A DNA stretch of 20,955 nucleotides from a virus: IMG/VR virus record IMGVR_UViG_3300025141_008514, positions 1 through 20,955 of that record; one strand, 5' to 3'. Under the pieces are notes generated by a model, which was given only the letters and a program-made list of their open reading frames with translations, was not told the origin of the DNA and made no database searches. Every line of letters begins with the position of its first letter. Position 1 is the first letter of the stretch. Position numbers and translations under genes: made by a program. This document shows, one piece after another, positions 1 through 8,344 of the stretch.

Positions 1-3000
1 TTTCGCAGGACGCCCAGCCAAGCTGGACTCTAGCGCCTTTATAGGATCGAAGCCCTCGCCTCTCCGGACAAACGGGATCCCCTTTTCCTGGAGCTTCTCA
101 TAAATGCGCCTGGACATCGAATTGAGTCTTGTGTCTGACGCGAACCCAAGGCCTCTCTTCTGTGCCTCCTGGAGGGCCTTGAGGTAGGCGGTGAAGCCAG
201 TCTCCATGCCGACAGCGACGCCGCTTGGGAGGTTGCTGCTAGTGACTGTAAGGTGCTTAGAATCAACACGGAGCGTAATCGCGGGGAGGGCTTCTTTATG
301 CTCCTTAGCCTTCAGCCCCGTCTTCAGCTCTGCCTTCAGCTCTGCCTGCTGAGCTATAAACTCCTTCCTGGGAAGATTATCCAGGTTGGCACCACCGAGA
401 ATCAGGTGCTTCCTGTGCATATCAATTGCAGCAGTGGGCGATGTACCCCTGACATTCAGGTGGATGCTAATTCTTCCTTCAGATCCATGCTTGCCACCGC
501 TGAGCGAGACTTCCATAGTATCGGAGAGGTCCTTGTACGTCCCGCCTCCAACAGTGACCTTCTTTCCAGTTACAGCCTGGAGATGTTCTGGGACCTTAGA
601 GTCGAGGGCGCTCCTCGAAAGCTTGAACCAATCGCTAGCTTCGTCGTAAGCCTTTGCCTCCGCTTTCATGAGTCCGTCTGTGGACTCAAAGATGGCAACG
701 AGAGCATTTCGATCCGTTGGCTTGAGCCCTAGCAGGGCTCCGAGCTTCTTGAGGAACGCAGTCCAGCCAGTATCGCTTGGCGCTACCTGGATAGTCTTCA
801 GCCACCGCTGGAACTTCTTGTTAGTAAACGCCTCGGCAACCATCTCATCGACGTTCTTTTTCCCATACCACCCCATCGTATCATTGGCTTCCCTGCCAAG
901 CTTATCAATCTCGTCCCAGATGTCCCTCAGCAACAGCTTTTCAAGGTCGTCGAAGTGCCTAGCCATATCCTTCTCAGATTTGCTCAGCTTCTTCCTGGAT
1001 CCCTTTGGCCCAAAGTTCTTAAGATGCCTCGCCTTTTCGATAACGTGGACTGTTCCGGCGTGAACAAGCTCATGGACTAGGGTTTGAGAATTTGCCCCAC
1101 TCACATTCCATCCATGTGGCCTGATCCAGATTTGTCCTTTGTTGAACGATCCACTAGATCCAAAGTGCGGTGACTGGTGAACTCCATACGCGTTGCCCGA
1201 GAGAATGTTTCCAGGCGGGCGATTCTCCTGGAGAAGCTCAAACTCTCTATAGATGCGCCTGATGCTTTCTTTCGACAGAGCGCCCTGGTATCGATTCGTC
1301 ATCTTCTCGACATATGTTTCCAGGGTCTCTATCGAGTTGAACCTTGGATAGTAATCAGGGCCATCCTCCATTCTGAGCTTGCTGCCGTTGATGGGTTTAT
1401 TAGTCCTATGGTCAATCTTTCCCTTAGTGACATCATTGATGGTACTGATAATAGTCTTCTTCTGATCATTGAATGCCTTCGTCCACTTCTCCTCGCTAGT
1501 CCAAACCCTATAGTCCTTGCCGTCGAAGTTCTTGGTCATCCTCTCTACAACAGCCTTCAAGGACTCGTCCTCGAGGTGCTTAAGGAGGTAAGCCGCTAGG
1601 TCTTCCCCGGTCTCAACCTTATCCAACTCCGCTACAGCATACCTCTGCTTACCGTAGCTAGAGCCCCTCCCGACTGGCCCCTCGCCAACCTTTCCGCCAG
1701 CGACCCACGCGTCCCGCTCCGTCTTCCACGCGCCGACATCAAATGGAGCGCCGGAAAGGCCGAAAGCATGCCCGTCCTGGTCCCACGACATCTGCTGCTG
1801 CTGGGTTTCCCGGTACTTTGGGGGCTTACCAGTCTGCAAGTCGATAGTTGTATTAACACCCTTTGCTTCAAAGAAACCAACCTGACGAGCGATCTTACCT
1901 TCCTCGATCTTGATAACGCTCATCCCGTCTGGATGGAACCACCCATGAGGCGTCCACTTGCCTGTACCCGCATCAAAGAGGGTGATAGGCTTAACATGAG
2001 CCTTGAGGAAATCTGTAAGGAACTGCGCCTCTCCAGCAGTCATCCGCCCGTAGTTCACACCCATCGCCTCCTTGACGATGTAACTGAGAAGCTCTCTGTT
2101 ATGCGTGGTCGACTTGTGCAGCCTCTTCCTCCTGATCTCCTTAAGCTCATCCTTGTCGGGGTGCTTCTGGAACCAACGCTTAGTCTTCTCCGCTCCCTGC
2201 CTTGTCGGGATTCTCCCCCATCTTTCCAACGGCAGGACCGTCTCGCCCTGCATAAGCTTGCCGCCCTCAGCTTCCCAGATGTGGGTGATGCGACTTCCCT
2301 CCTGCCTAATAGGAATCTTTCGAGTGCTCGCCCTAGAGGGTGCGAGTTCAAGTCTCTGGTTCTTGCCCCTGCCCTTAAGCTGCTCCGATCCGCGTCGGGA
2401 CAGGACCTTCAGATCATGCTCTGCGATGTCTGCGGCAAGCCTGTCGATCTGGTCGTACTGTTGCTTTGATGCCTTCGTTGGAGCACCGAGGTCCAGGTAG
2501 GGCTGATAGTAACGAGCCTTGTTGAGGAGCTTTCTCCAGCCACCAAGCTCCATAATGAGGGAGTCCTTCATGCCACCAATGGCATACTTGTCCCACATCT
2601 GATAAGTCAGGGCCTTCTTTGTCCGCATACGAGCAGATACGTTCCAACGAGAACTAAGGATCCTGGCAATATCAAGTTCAACGTGGTTAGGACCGAGGAA
2701 AATGAGAGCGTCGTCAAGTGTTGCAATCCTTCTGTGCAGGGAGAAGGGATTCGTCTTTCCAGCATTAGTAACATCAGGCGACACCTTAACTGCCCCAGGC
2801 CGCTCGATCTTAAGGAAATCGAGGATGTTGTTAAACGTGGAGGAGGAGTATAGGTGGGTGACGTAATCCTTGAGGTAGTTACCGTGAATGAACATTTCCT
2901 TTTCTAGTTCATAAATCTCGTCAAACTGCTCCCTGATGAACTTTGCCGCTGGCGCAAGCCTTGGGTGGATCGGGTGCTTGGCGGGGTCTTCGATGTGATG

Positions 3001-4668
3001 GGAGAGCTTGATCCGCTCTTCGCCCGTAATCCTGGACGTGCGGACCCTGCCGTCAAGAGACTTGCGCTCAATCTTCTTATTGAAGAACGACCTGATATCG
3101 AACGTCCGCTTGGCCATCTCCTCGTGGGCGTTGTCAAGCATGCCCTGAATGACAAGCCTGTCCTCAGCCGGAGCACGCTCTAGTGCAGAGGTAAAGTAAT
3201 TCCGAAATCTCGCAATTCCGCCGTGAGCAACCCCTGCGGCTCCGACAGTCATTCTTGTGGCTAGGCCAAGTCCAGGCGGGACCGTCCCCCTGCTGAGCCT
3301 CTCGGCCTGCCGCGAGTTGTATTTGCTAATGCTGCTGAGCACACCCTCCGTGAGGGCCTGATTCTTAAGAAGCGGAGATCGTGTCGTAGCGAAGCCTGCT
3401 CCGAGCACACCACCGACAACCTGGCTCATCCCGCCTGCCCCGAGCAGCATTGGAACAGCAGCGCCACCGACGCCTCCGATCATTGGGCCACCAACGATCC
3501 CCATCCCAAGACCGATTGAGCTTTCCTTTGACCAGATGCTTGCAGTCTCCTGGAACATTCCAGCTGGGCCTGACGCCATCTTGGCCTTGTACATCTGACT
3601 TCTTGGCGTCCACCCTCCGAGCTTCTTCGTTCTCTGTGACCAAGAGAGTGGGTTTATAACACTCTTTCCTGCCCTCTGGAACTCAAGTGCCTTAAGCGCG
3701 TACTTCTCATACCTAGCTGTGGATCCGATTGCGAAGTCTAGGAAGCCAGCTCGCATTGCACCGTCATCGAGGAGCCTTCCAACGTGCTCAGGAAGAATAT
3801 CATCCGCGCTCTTAACACCGAAACGCTTATACATAAGCTCCGGCGTCTCCTTGAGGAAGTCCCTCGCGGCCTCTTTGAGTACAAGCTCTCCCCATCTAGT
3901 GAGCGTGAGGTCACCACCTCGGCTCGCGACCGCCGCAGCTTTCTTTCCGGCAGTCTTTCCGAGGTTCTTGGACAGCGTGGTTGCGGCCTTTGACCCTGAC
4001 TGAAGAGTAATCTTGGCACCAGCGCCGATACCAAACGTCAGCCAAGTCGCAGGATCCAGCAAGATGTCCAGGCCGATACCAGCCGCCATCGTCCAACCGC
4101 TATCCGGGTCGGCACCGCCCTTCATTATAACATCTCGGTACATCGCTCTGCCGTGCCACGCCTTGCTGAACTCCTCCGTAGACCACGCAAGTCCAAACCC
4201 GCCAAGCATCGAGTTGGTCTCCTGATCCTTAAGTCCCTCTGTGATTGCAGCAGAAGCAGATACGAGGAACCGGAACCCGGAGAACGTCTCCAGCACGCCG
4301 ATTGTGTTCATCAGCTTACCACGATGATCATGGAACCCGAGGACACGCTCTAGCCGTGTCCTGTATCTATCCTTGCGAGGATCGTCCGGGTCCTTCCCGC
4401 CGTGCTCACGGTAAATGGCCGAAATGTAATCATGCTCAGTCTCAGTGATCATCCCAACGTCTTTAGCAGCCGCAGCAACACCAGAGCTAAGAGGGACACG
4501 ACTCTGCTGGTTATCCATGACAGTGTCGGAGGCCCACGTGGGCGTTTCCCACGGAGGCGCGCTATCGTCGAACGGTTCGCCGCCGGGTCCAGAGACCTCG
4601 ACGGCCTTCCCCGTCTTTGCGCCCCAATTAGGGTCTGGCGTGAAGTCTTTCCAGAAGTCCTTAGACAT
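1..4668 (-). CDS. Giant internal virion / polyvalent ejection protein with HExxH metallopeptidase (partial, C-terminus beyond window)
   Basis: The frame is open from an ATG at 4668 to base 1, 1556 codons with no stop and no cysteine codon. The start lies 2 bases after the stop of the 830-aa gene, with a weak GGTGAG ribosome site. Visible parts: a hydrophobic stretch GIGLDILLDPATWLTFG near residues 197-213; a Gly-rich membrane-like stretch near 385-430; a long helical part with YVTHLY (602-607) and an LHRRIATLDDAL stretch from about 644, a style seen in large phage virion proteins; a zincin motif HELVH at 1199-1203 with MVAEAF at 1276-1281; an ASDTRLNSMSRRIYEKL stretch from about 1510. It occupies the place of T7 gp16, after two other internal-protein-like genes. 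I infer a protein packaged in the capsid and injected with DNA, carrying effector or processing domains. I see no clear lytic transglycosylase. Open-ended length makes it at least as large as T7 gp16 (about 1,300 aa). Confidence 0.8.
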   Translation of the reverse strand, partial: MSKDFWKDFTPDPNWGAKTGKAVEVSGPGGEPFDDSAPPWETPTWASDTVMDNQQSRVPLSSGVAAAAKDVGMITETEHDYISAIYREHGGKDPDDPRKDRYRTRLERVLGFHDHRGKLMNTIGVLETFSGFRFLVSASAAITEGLKDQETNSMLGGFGLAWSTEEFSKAWHGRAMYRDVIMKGGADPDSGWTMAAGIGLDILLDPATWLTFGIGAGAKITLQSGSKAATTLSKNLGKTAGKKAAAVASRGGDLTLTRWGELVLKEAARDFLKETPELMYKRFGVKSADDILPEHVGRLLDDGAMRAGFLDFAIGSTARYEKYALKALEFQRAGKSVINPLSWSQRTKKLGGWTPRSQMYKAKMASGPAGMFQETASIWSKESSIGLGMGIVGGPMIGGVGGAAVPMLLGAGGMSQVVGGVLGAGFATTRSPLLKNQALTEGVLSSISKYNSRQAERLSRGTVPPGLGLATRMTVGAAGVAHGGIARFRNYFTSALERAPAEDRLVIQGMLDNAHEEMAKRTFDIRSFFNKKIERKSLDGRVRTSRITGEERIKLSHHIEDPAKHPIHPRLAPAAKFIREQFDEIYELEKEMFIHGNYLKDYVTHLYSSSTFNNILDFLKIERPGAVKVSPDVTNAGKTNPFSLHRRIATLDDALIFLGPNHVELDIARILSSRWNVSARMRTKKALTYQMWDKYAIGGMKDSLIMELGGWRKLLNKARYYQPYLDLGAPTKASKQQYDQIDRLAADIAEHDLKVLSRRGSEQLKGRGKNQRLELAPSRASTRKIPIRQEGSRITHIWEAEGGKLMQGETVLPLERWGRIPTRQGAEKTKRWFQKHPDKDELKEIRRKRLHKSTTHNRELLSYIVKEAMGVNYGRMTAGEAQFLTDFLKAHVKPITLFDAGTGKWTPHGWFHPDGMSVIKIEEGKIARQVGFFEAKGVNTTIDLQTGKPPKYRETQQQQMSWDQDGHAFGLSGAPFDVGAWKTERDAWVAGGKVGEGPVGRGSSYGKQRYAVAELDKVETGEDLAAYLLKHLEDESLKAVVERMTKNFDGKDYRVWTSEEKWTKAFNDQKKTIISTINDVTKGKIDHRTNKPINGSKLRMEDGPDYYPRFNSIETLETYVEKMTNRYQGALSKESIRRIYREFELLQENRPPGNILSGNAYGVHQSPHFGSSGSFNKGQIWIRPHGWNVSGANSQTLVHELVHAGTVHVIEKARHLKNFGPKGSRKKLSKSEKDMARHFDDLEKLLLRDIWDEIDKLGREANDTMGWYGKKNVDEMVAEAFTNKKFQRWLKTIQVAPSDTGWTAFLKKLGALLGLKPTDRNALVAIFESTDGLMKAEAKAYDEASDWFKLSRSALDSKVPEHLQAVTGKKVTVGGGTYKDLSDTMEVSLSGGKHGSEGRISIHLNVRGTSPTAAIDMHRKHLILGGANLDNLPRKEFIAQQAELKAELKTGLKAKEHKEALPAITLRVDSKHLTVTSSNLPSGVAVGMETGFTAYLKALQEAQKRGLGFASDTRLNSMSRRIYEKLQEKGIPFVRRGEGFDPIKALESSLAGRPAK
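310..345 (-). repeat. Three-copy 12-base tandem repeat coding for a charged helix
   Basis: Two identical 12-base units (322-333 and 334-345, + strand cttcagctctgc) are followed by a diverged copy at 310-321. In the giant protein they encode AELK AELK TGLK, part of a short Lys/Glu-rich helix linking the segment after the protease to the final visible region. The units keep the frame, so this is a small in-frame duplication rather than a regulatory repeat. Confidence 0.7.
758..1174 (-). other. Zincin-like metallopeptidase domain inside the giant protein (approximate limits)
   Basis: Residues about 1165-1304 of the giant protein. HELVH at 1199-1203 (bases 1060-1074) gives two zinc-binding histidines and a catalytic glutamate, preceded by a predicted strand (GQIWIRPHGW). 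About 75 residues later comes VDEMVAEAFTNKKFQRWL, where E1275 or E1279 could supply the third zinc ligand in gluzincin fashion. HExxHA followed by an E..AEAF.N..F helix is a pattern I associate with metallopeptidase domains in phage polyvalent proteins. The substrate is unknown: virion maturation, cell-wall peptide or a host protein are all possible. The motif is seen directly; activity is inferred. Confidence 0.7.
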
Positions 4669-4670
4669 TG

Positions 4671-7163
4671 CTATTTCTCACCCTCAGACTGTTCCTCAGC
4701 CAGTTTCTCGTCCTCTGCGTCAACCGCTGCGGCGGTTGACTGCTCTCGGTCACTCTTGAGCTTTGCATACGCGCGGCGGAAAGCATCCTCGTCCTGCCCC
4801 TCCCTCGGGAGGAGTGCGAGCCTGTGGAACGCCTGCTCAACCATCCTAGTCTCGAAGCCAAGGTCTTCTAGAATTCCCTGTGCGGTCCAGTGCTCAGACT
4901 CCTCACCGGGGCCAACGGTCGAAACAAGCTCAACGTGCTCGTTCAGTATAACCTCACTAATGATGTCCTGAGCAGCTTGGATACCCGAAACTCCTTCAGT
5001 CTGCTTATCCCAGATCATGCTGTGGCGGGTTGCAGCCTTGTTCCTGGTCAGGCCTGTCTCCTCTCCGGAGACAACCGGAGACGTGCTCGCCGTCGGATCA
5101 TCCTCCCTGTCCATCCTTCCGTAATCGATAACACTCTTTCCTTCAGCGTTGCGTTTGCGCGGGAGTGGCGGCCTCTCGTCAAACGGCACGCCTCCATACT
5201 GCTTGGTGATAGCGGCCTCGGTTTCCTGGTATGTCGGTCCCTTTTGGAGAAGCTTTGATTTTCCTCCGGCCTGCTCGTACATGTCGCCCTTCTCGGAATC
5301 CCACGCCTTTTCCGCCTCAGCAAGCGCGGCGCTGATGTCCTCAGTGCTGTACCGTCTCTTGCCACCATCAGTAACCTTAGAGAATACTCGACGAACAGAA
5401 GCCTCGTCCAATCCTGCGCCAGTGATCATCGGGACCACGCCAGAAAGGCGATCTGCGGGGATGAAGCTTCCAGATAACGTGCTAGCCCAATACCCCTCTA
5501 CAGCCTCTTCAGTCTGCCCGTGCGCTCTCCCACTGCGAATCGTTCCCTTAGTCACATTACCACGGGAGCGTTCCTCGCCCATCCCCGGTGCGGGCTCCTC
5601 TCCACGGTTCACCGTCCCGCCGGGGGTCATCAGCCAGCCGCCGGTTCCAGTATCTCCTCCAGCAGCCTCAATGCTCTCCTTGACCTTAGGATCGATATCC
5701 ATCCCGCTGACATCAGCAAGCATATCATTGTAAAGACGGGCAATCTCCCGCCTCCTGTGCGCCCAGGCTTCCGGGTTAACTCCACGTGCCTCCTGGTTCT
5801 TTGGATCGTCCATATCCGCCAGGATGCGCTTAACGTGAAGAACCTGCTCTAGAGCGCCGCGAGGATCGTCGTTCTTCTCCGCAGTCATGAACCTTCCATG
5901 CGCGAACCCAGCGTCAGCAACAGCCTGCGAAATAATACCGGAGTGCTTAATAACAGCTCTCGGGCTTGATCCGTTCGCGCTAGTGGACGTCAGCGACCCC
6001 GTTGTATCCCGCGATCCGTAATCATGATACCCCTGAACCCTTTCATTGAGGATGCGAGCCTGTGGTTCGCTAAGACCACTGACTCCGAGCATGATAGACC
6101 TTCCTTTGCCGTGCTTCGCGGAGTGCTCCCTGAACATCAAATCCATGGCACGCAGCTCAGTGCGGTCGAGGTCGTTCATATCTCGGCCAGTTATGTCTTT
6201 GTATGCCGCAAGTGTCGTCCTGTACCAGTTATTTCGCTCATCCCCACTCATATCCTCTGGGGCGTTATGAATAGCCTGCCTCATCCACTCATTTAGCTCT
6301 TGGCCTTTCACGCCCGAATCAAACTCCACCGAGCCATCAGCGTCCCTCATGATTGGCAGATCGTCAGTCCCCATCTTGTGAACAAGGGCGATGTCTTCCG
6401 CAGATTGGGAAATACCCTTCATCCGATACGCCTTATCAAGCTCCCTGTCCACACCCTCCTGCCACTTATAATGCTCCCTAGCATCCCCAGTCTGGTTAAG
6501 GTTCCAAAGAGACATGAATGAATTGAAATCCGGAACGACAGCATCTTTGCCGTATCTGGCCGTGACACCCTTAGACCACTGGTTATACAGGTGCTGTTGG
6601 GCTGCGGCAGTCCCAGCAAAGCCCTCATCCTTAGCGAACTGAGCAAACTGCTGCTGGTCCATGATATTGCCATCTTGAGTTTGAAGCTTACTAAGGATAT
6701 ACATGCTAGCATCCTTAGTTAGTCCCTCTGTCTGCCCGGCGCGCCACTGTTGCTCAGCGAGCCTAGTCGCCTTGTTTCGTGCGCCAGCGGCAGCATAAGC
6801 AGACCTCTCGGTCGCCTTGGCAGACCTCTCAGTCCGCTCAAACGCAGCCTCGTTCTGCTGAGAACCGAACTCCATGTTGAAATCATGCTTAATACTCTCG
6901 AGCTTCTCCCTGGCCTTGATATCGCGCATCTGGGTCAGCTCATTAGCATGGAGTCCCTGATAGAATCTCTTGTGCACAAGGTCGCTCTGCCTCGTGCGCT
7001 CCTTAAGCTCTGCAAGCTGGATCGTCGCCTGCTGCATACCTAAGTAGAACAGCTGATCCTGATGGCGCAGCTTAATCGTTGCGTCAAGGGCGGTTGCGCC
7101 AGCCCCGCCTAAACCCTGACCGACTCCGGCCATCGCTCCAAGTGATACTAGATCCTGCGGCAT
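4671..7163 (-). CDS. Internal virion protein, gp15-like position (830 aa)
   Basis: An 830-residue, mostly helical, highly charged, cysteine-free protein. The start ATG at 7163 has GGAGG 8 bases upstream and lies 3 bases after the preceding stop. The N-terminus is Gly/Ala-rich (about residues 9-25), then comes a long coiled-coil-like part rich in Gln, Glu, Lys and Arg up to about residue 150. The middle is helical; the stretch around 495-560 is Gly/Pro/Thr-rich and probably a flexible linker; the C-terminal tail is acidic (AEDEKLAEEQSEGEK). No enzyme motif is visible. Its place between a small membrane-segment protein and a giant protein matches the gp14-gp15-gp16 order of T7-like ejection proteins, so I infer a component of the ejected trans-envelope conduit. 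Assignment rests on position, size and composition, not on recognised sequence similarity. Confidence 0.65.
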   Translation of the reverse strand: MPQDLVSLGAMAGVGQGLGGAGATALDATIKLRHQDQLFYLGMQQATIQLAELKERTRQSDLVHKRFYQGLHANELTQMRDIKAREKLESIKHDFNMEFGSQQNEAAFERTERSAKATERSAYAAAGARNKATRLAEQQWRAGQTEGLTKDASMYILSKLQTQDGNIMDQQQFAQFAKDEGFAGTAAAQQHLYNQWSKGVTARYGKDAVVPDFNSFMSLWNLNQTGDAREHYKWQEGVDRELDKAYRMKGISQSAEDIALVHKMGTDDLPIMRDADGSVEFDSGVKGQELNEWMRQAIHNAPEDMSGDERNNWYRTTLAAYKDITGRDMNDLDRTELRAMDLMFREHSAKHGKGRSIMLGVSGLSEPQARILNERVQGYHDYGSRDTTGSLTSTSANGSSPRAVIKHSGIISQAVADAGFAHGRFMTAEKNDDPRGALEQVLHVKRILADMDDPKNQEARGVNPEAWAHRRREIARLYNDMLADVSGMDIDPKVKESIEAAGGDTGTGGWLMTPGGTVNRGEEPAPGMGEERSRGNVTKGTIRSGRAHGQTEEAVEGYWASTLSGSFIPADRLSGVVPMITGAGLDEASVRRVFSKVTDGGKRRYSTEDISAALAEAEKAWDSEKGDMYEQAGGKSKLLQKGPTYQETEAAITKQYGGVPFDERPPLPRKRNAEGKSVIDYGRMDREDDPTASTSPVVSGEETGLTRNKAATRHSMIWDKQTEGVSGIQAAQDIISEVILNEHVELVSTVGPGEESEHWTAQGILEDLGFETRMVEQAFHRLALLPREGQDEDAFRRAYAKLKSDREQSTAAAVDAEDEKLAEEQSEGEK
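4719..4740 (-). other. Perfect 9-bp hairpin at the end of the 830-aa gene, upstream of the giant gene
   Basis: The arms gtcaaccgc (4719-4727) and gcggttgac (4732-4740) are perfectly complementary around a 4-base loop. It lies inside the last codons of the 830-aa gene (the TAAAVDAE stretch), about 50 bases before the ATG of the giant gene. No U-tract follows, so it is not a classical terminator. It may tune read-through, RNA processing or translation of the giant gene; the function is inference. Confidence 0.5.
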
Positions 7164-7166
7164 TGT

Positions 7167-8156
7167 CTAATCCTCCCAGGGCATCTTTGTTGCAGCACCC
7201 TCTCCAGGGTGCACTGGCATCGGTGATGACGTTGAATATGCCTGACCCTGGGCTGCGTTGTACTTAAACACGCCCTCACCGCCCTGGTTAATAAAATGCT
7301 GATACTGTGCAATATACGCCTCCGGGTCAGGAACCACACCAGACTGCTTCATCGCACCTGTATTTACAACGCTGTAGGGAGATTCTCCAGCGCCAGAGGA
7401 TGTGATCCCCTGCTGACTCGTTCCAGCAATATTACCGATGTCCTGATTCTCAAGCAAGTCCTCAACGCCAACTGCTGCCGCCATCGCCATCGATGAGATC
7501 CCCTGAGTGATCCCAGACATCGCTGCCTGCTTTGCAGCCCCAGCGGCCATGTCTGCCTGAAGGTCCATCTGCTGCTGCGCAAGGTCAATCTTGTGCTCGC
7601 TCTCAATCGACTGAAGCCTGAGCATTGCTCGTCGCTGACCCTCTTGCTCTGCCGCCGCCATGACAGCCGGGAGCGATGGGCCAACCCTCTCTCTGTAAAA
7701 GTTCTCAGCATTGAGCTGCGCTGAAATCGCCTGCGCACCAGTGAGTCCCTGAGAGGCAATCTGAGCGCCAAACGCGCGTGCCCTGGTTCTAAAACTCTGC
7801 TCAACGGGATGAAGCATCGCCTCAGCGTGCCTCATAATGTTTGTCCTGTAGTCCATCGCCTCAGAAAGTCTATCTTGAAGATCCTGACGCTGATCTTCGC
7901 GCTCTGCAAGCTCAGCCTCCATCGCCTTCCTTGAAACATCAGCATCAACAACGCCAACGATTGTACCGACGATTGCGCCAATGAGGGCTCCCCACGGGCC
8001 TGCCGCAGAGCCCATGGATGCGAAGGCTCCAATATCGCCAAGCATAGTCCCTGCGATAGCCTCGTTCTTAGATTGTTCAATCTCCTCCTCTGACATATCC
8101 GCGAAGTCATCGTAGTTTAGATTAAAATCTCCTGGGCTTCCACTTGCGAGAGCCAT
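7167..8156 (-). CDS. Small internal virion protein with membrane-like segment, gp14-like position (329 aa)
   Basis: The protein starts MALASGSPGD from the ATG at 8156. A GTG one codon earlier is possible, but the ATG forms a TGATG junction with the stop of the 62-aa gene and has GGAGG 4 bases upstream. Residues 38-70 are a Gly/Ala/Ile/Val stretch (GPWGALIGAIVGTIVGVV) that could insert into a membrane. From 75 to about 200 it is a charged coiled-coil-like region (EREDQRQDLQDRL and onward), followed by an Ala/Met-rich helix and a Gly/Ser/Pro-rich C-terminal tail. It has no cysteine. This layout and its place at the head of the ejection module resemble T7 gp14, the small internal protein that enters the outer membrane. 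The role is inferred from layout and context. Confidence 0.6.
   Translation of the reverse strand: MALASGSPGDFNLNYDDFADMSEEEIEQSKNEAIAGTMLGDIGAFASMGSAAGPWGALIGAIVGTIVGVVDADVSRKAMEAELAEREDQRQDLQDRLSEAMDYRTNIMRHAEAMLHPVEQSFRTRARAFGAQIASQGLTGAQAISAQLNAENFYRERVGPSLPAVMAAAEQEGQRRAMLRLQSIESEHKIDLAQQQMDLQADMAAGAAKQAAMSGITQGISSMAMAAAVGVEDLLENQDIGNIAGTSQQGITSSGAGESPYSVVNTGAMKQSGVVPDPEAYIAQYQHFINQGGEGVFKYNAAQGQAYSTSSPMPVHPGEGAATKMPWED
7195..7212 (-). other. Short hairpin upstream of the 830-aa gene
   Basis: A perfect 7-bp inverted repeat (gcaccct / agggtgc) around a 4-base loop lies in the final codons of the 329-aa gene, about 31 bases before the next start. A stem this short is expected by chance about once in a window of this size, so it is noted mainly because of its position. 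Confidence 0.25.
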
Positions 8157-8344
8157 CACACACCTCCAAACAATACAGAGTTGATTCTCTTTAGCTTAAC
8201 ACGCTCAGTGCCGCCCATCTTTGGGGGCTGCATGACGTACTCATTTCCAAGCGATCTTTGGACTTCGCGCATGCCAACAGCCCTCGGAAGGCCAGCAGCC
8301 TCGAGGTGGGCATTAAGCTCTTTATAGTTAAGGTTCTTAATCAT
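8156..8344 (-). CDS. Small protein of unknown function between tail and ejection modules (62 aa)
   Basis: A 62-residue basic protein (MIKNLNYKELNAHLEAAGLPR at its start) with no cysteine or membrane segment and no family I recognise. Its ATG at 8344 overlaps the stop of the 430-aa gene by 4 bases (ATGA), and its own TGA shares one base with the ATG of the next gene, so it is locked into the operon by translational coupling on both sides. It has no strong ribosome site of its own. The predicted structure is a helix (about 5-18), a second helix (about 24-32) and a Lys/Arg-rich C-terminus. The tight overlaps and lack of stops support it being real; the function is unknown. Confidence 0.65.
   Translation of the reverse strand: MIKNLNYKELNAHLEAAGLPRAVGMREVQRSLGNEYVMQPPKMGGTERVKLKRINSVLFGGV

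Noticed and set aside
1768-2469. 233-codon + strand frame and many other small frames in the first 4.7 kb
   Set aside because: All lie opposite or within the giant minus-strand frame, which is uninterrupted and has clear protein motifs.
1-4668. Lytic transglycosylase domain in the giant protein, as in T7 gp16
   Set aside because: I could not find a convincing catalytic Glu-Ser/Gly-rich motif in the N-terminal part.
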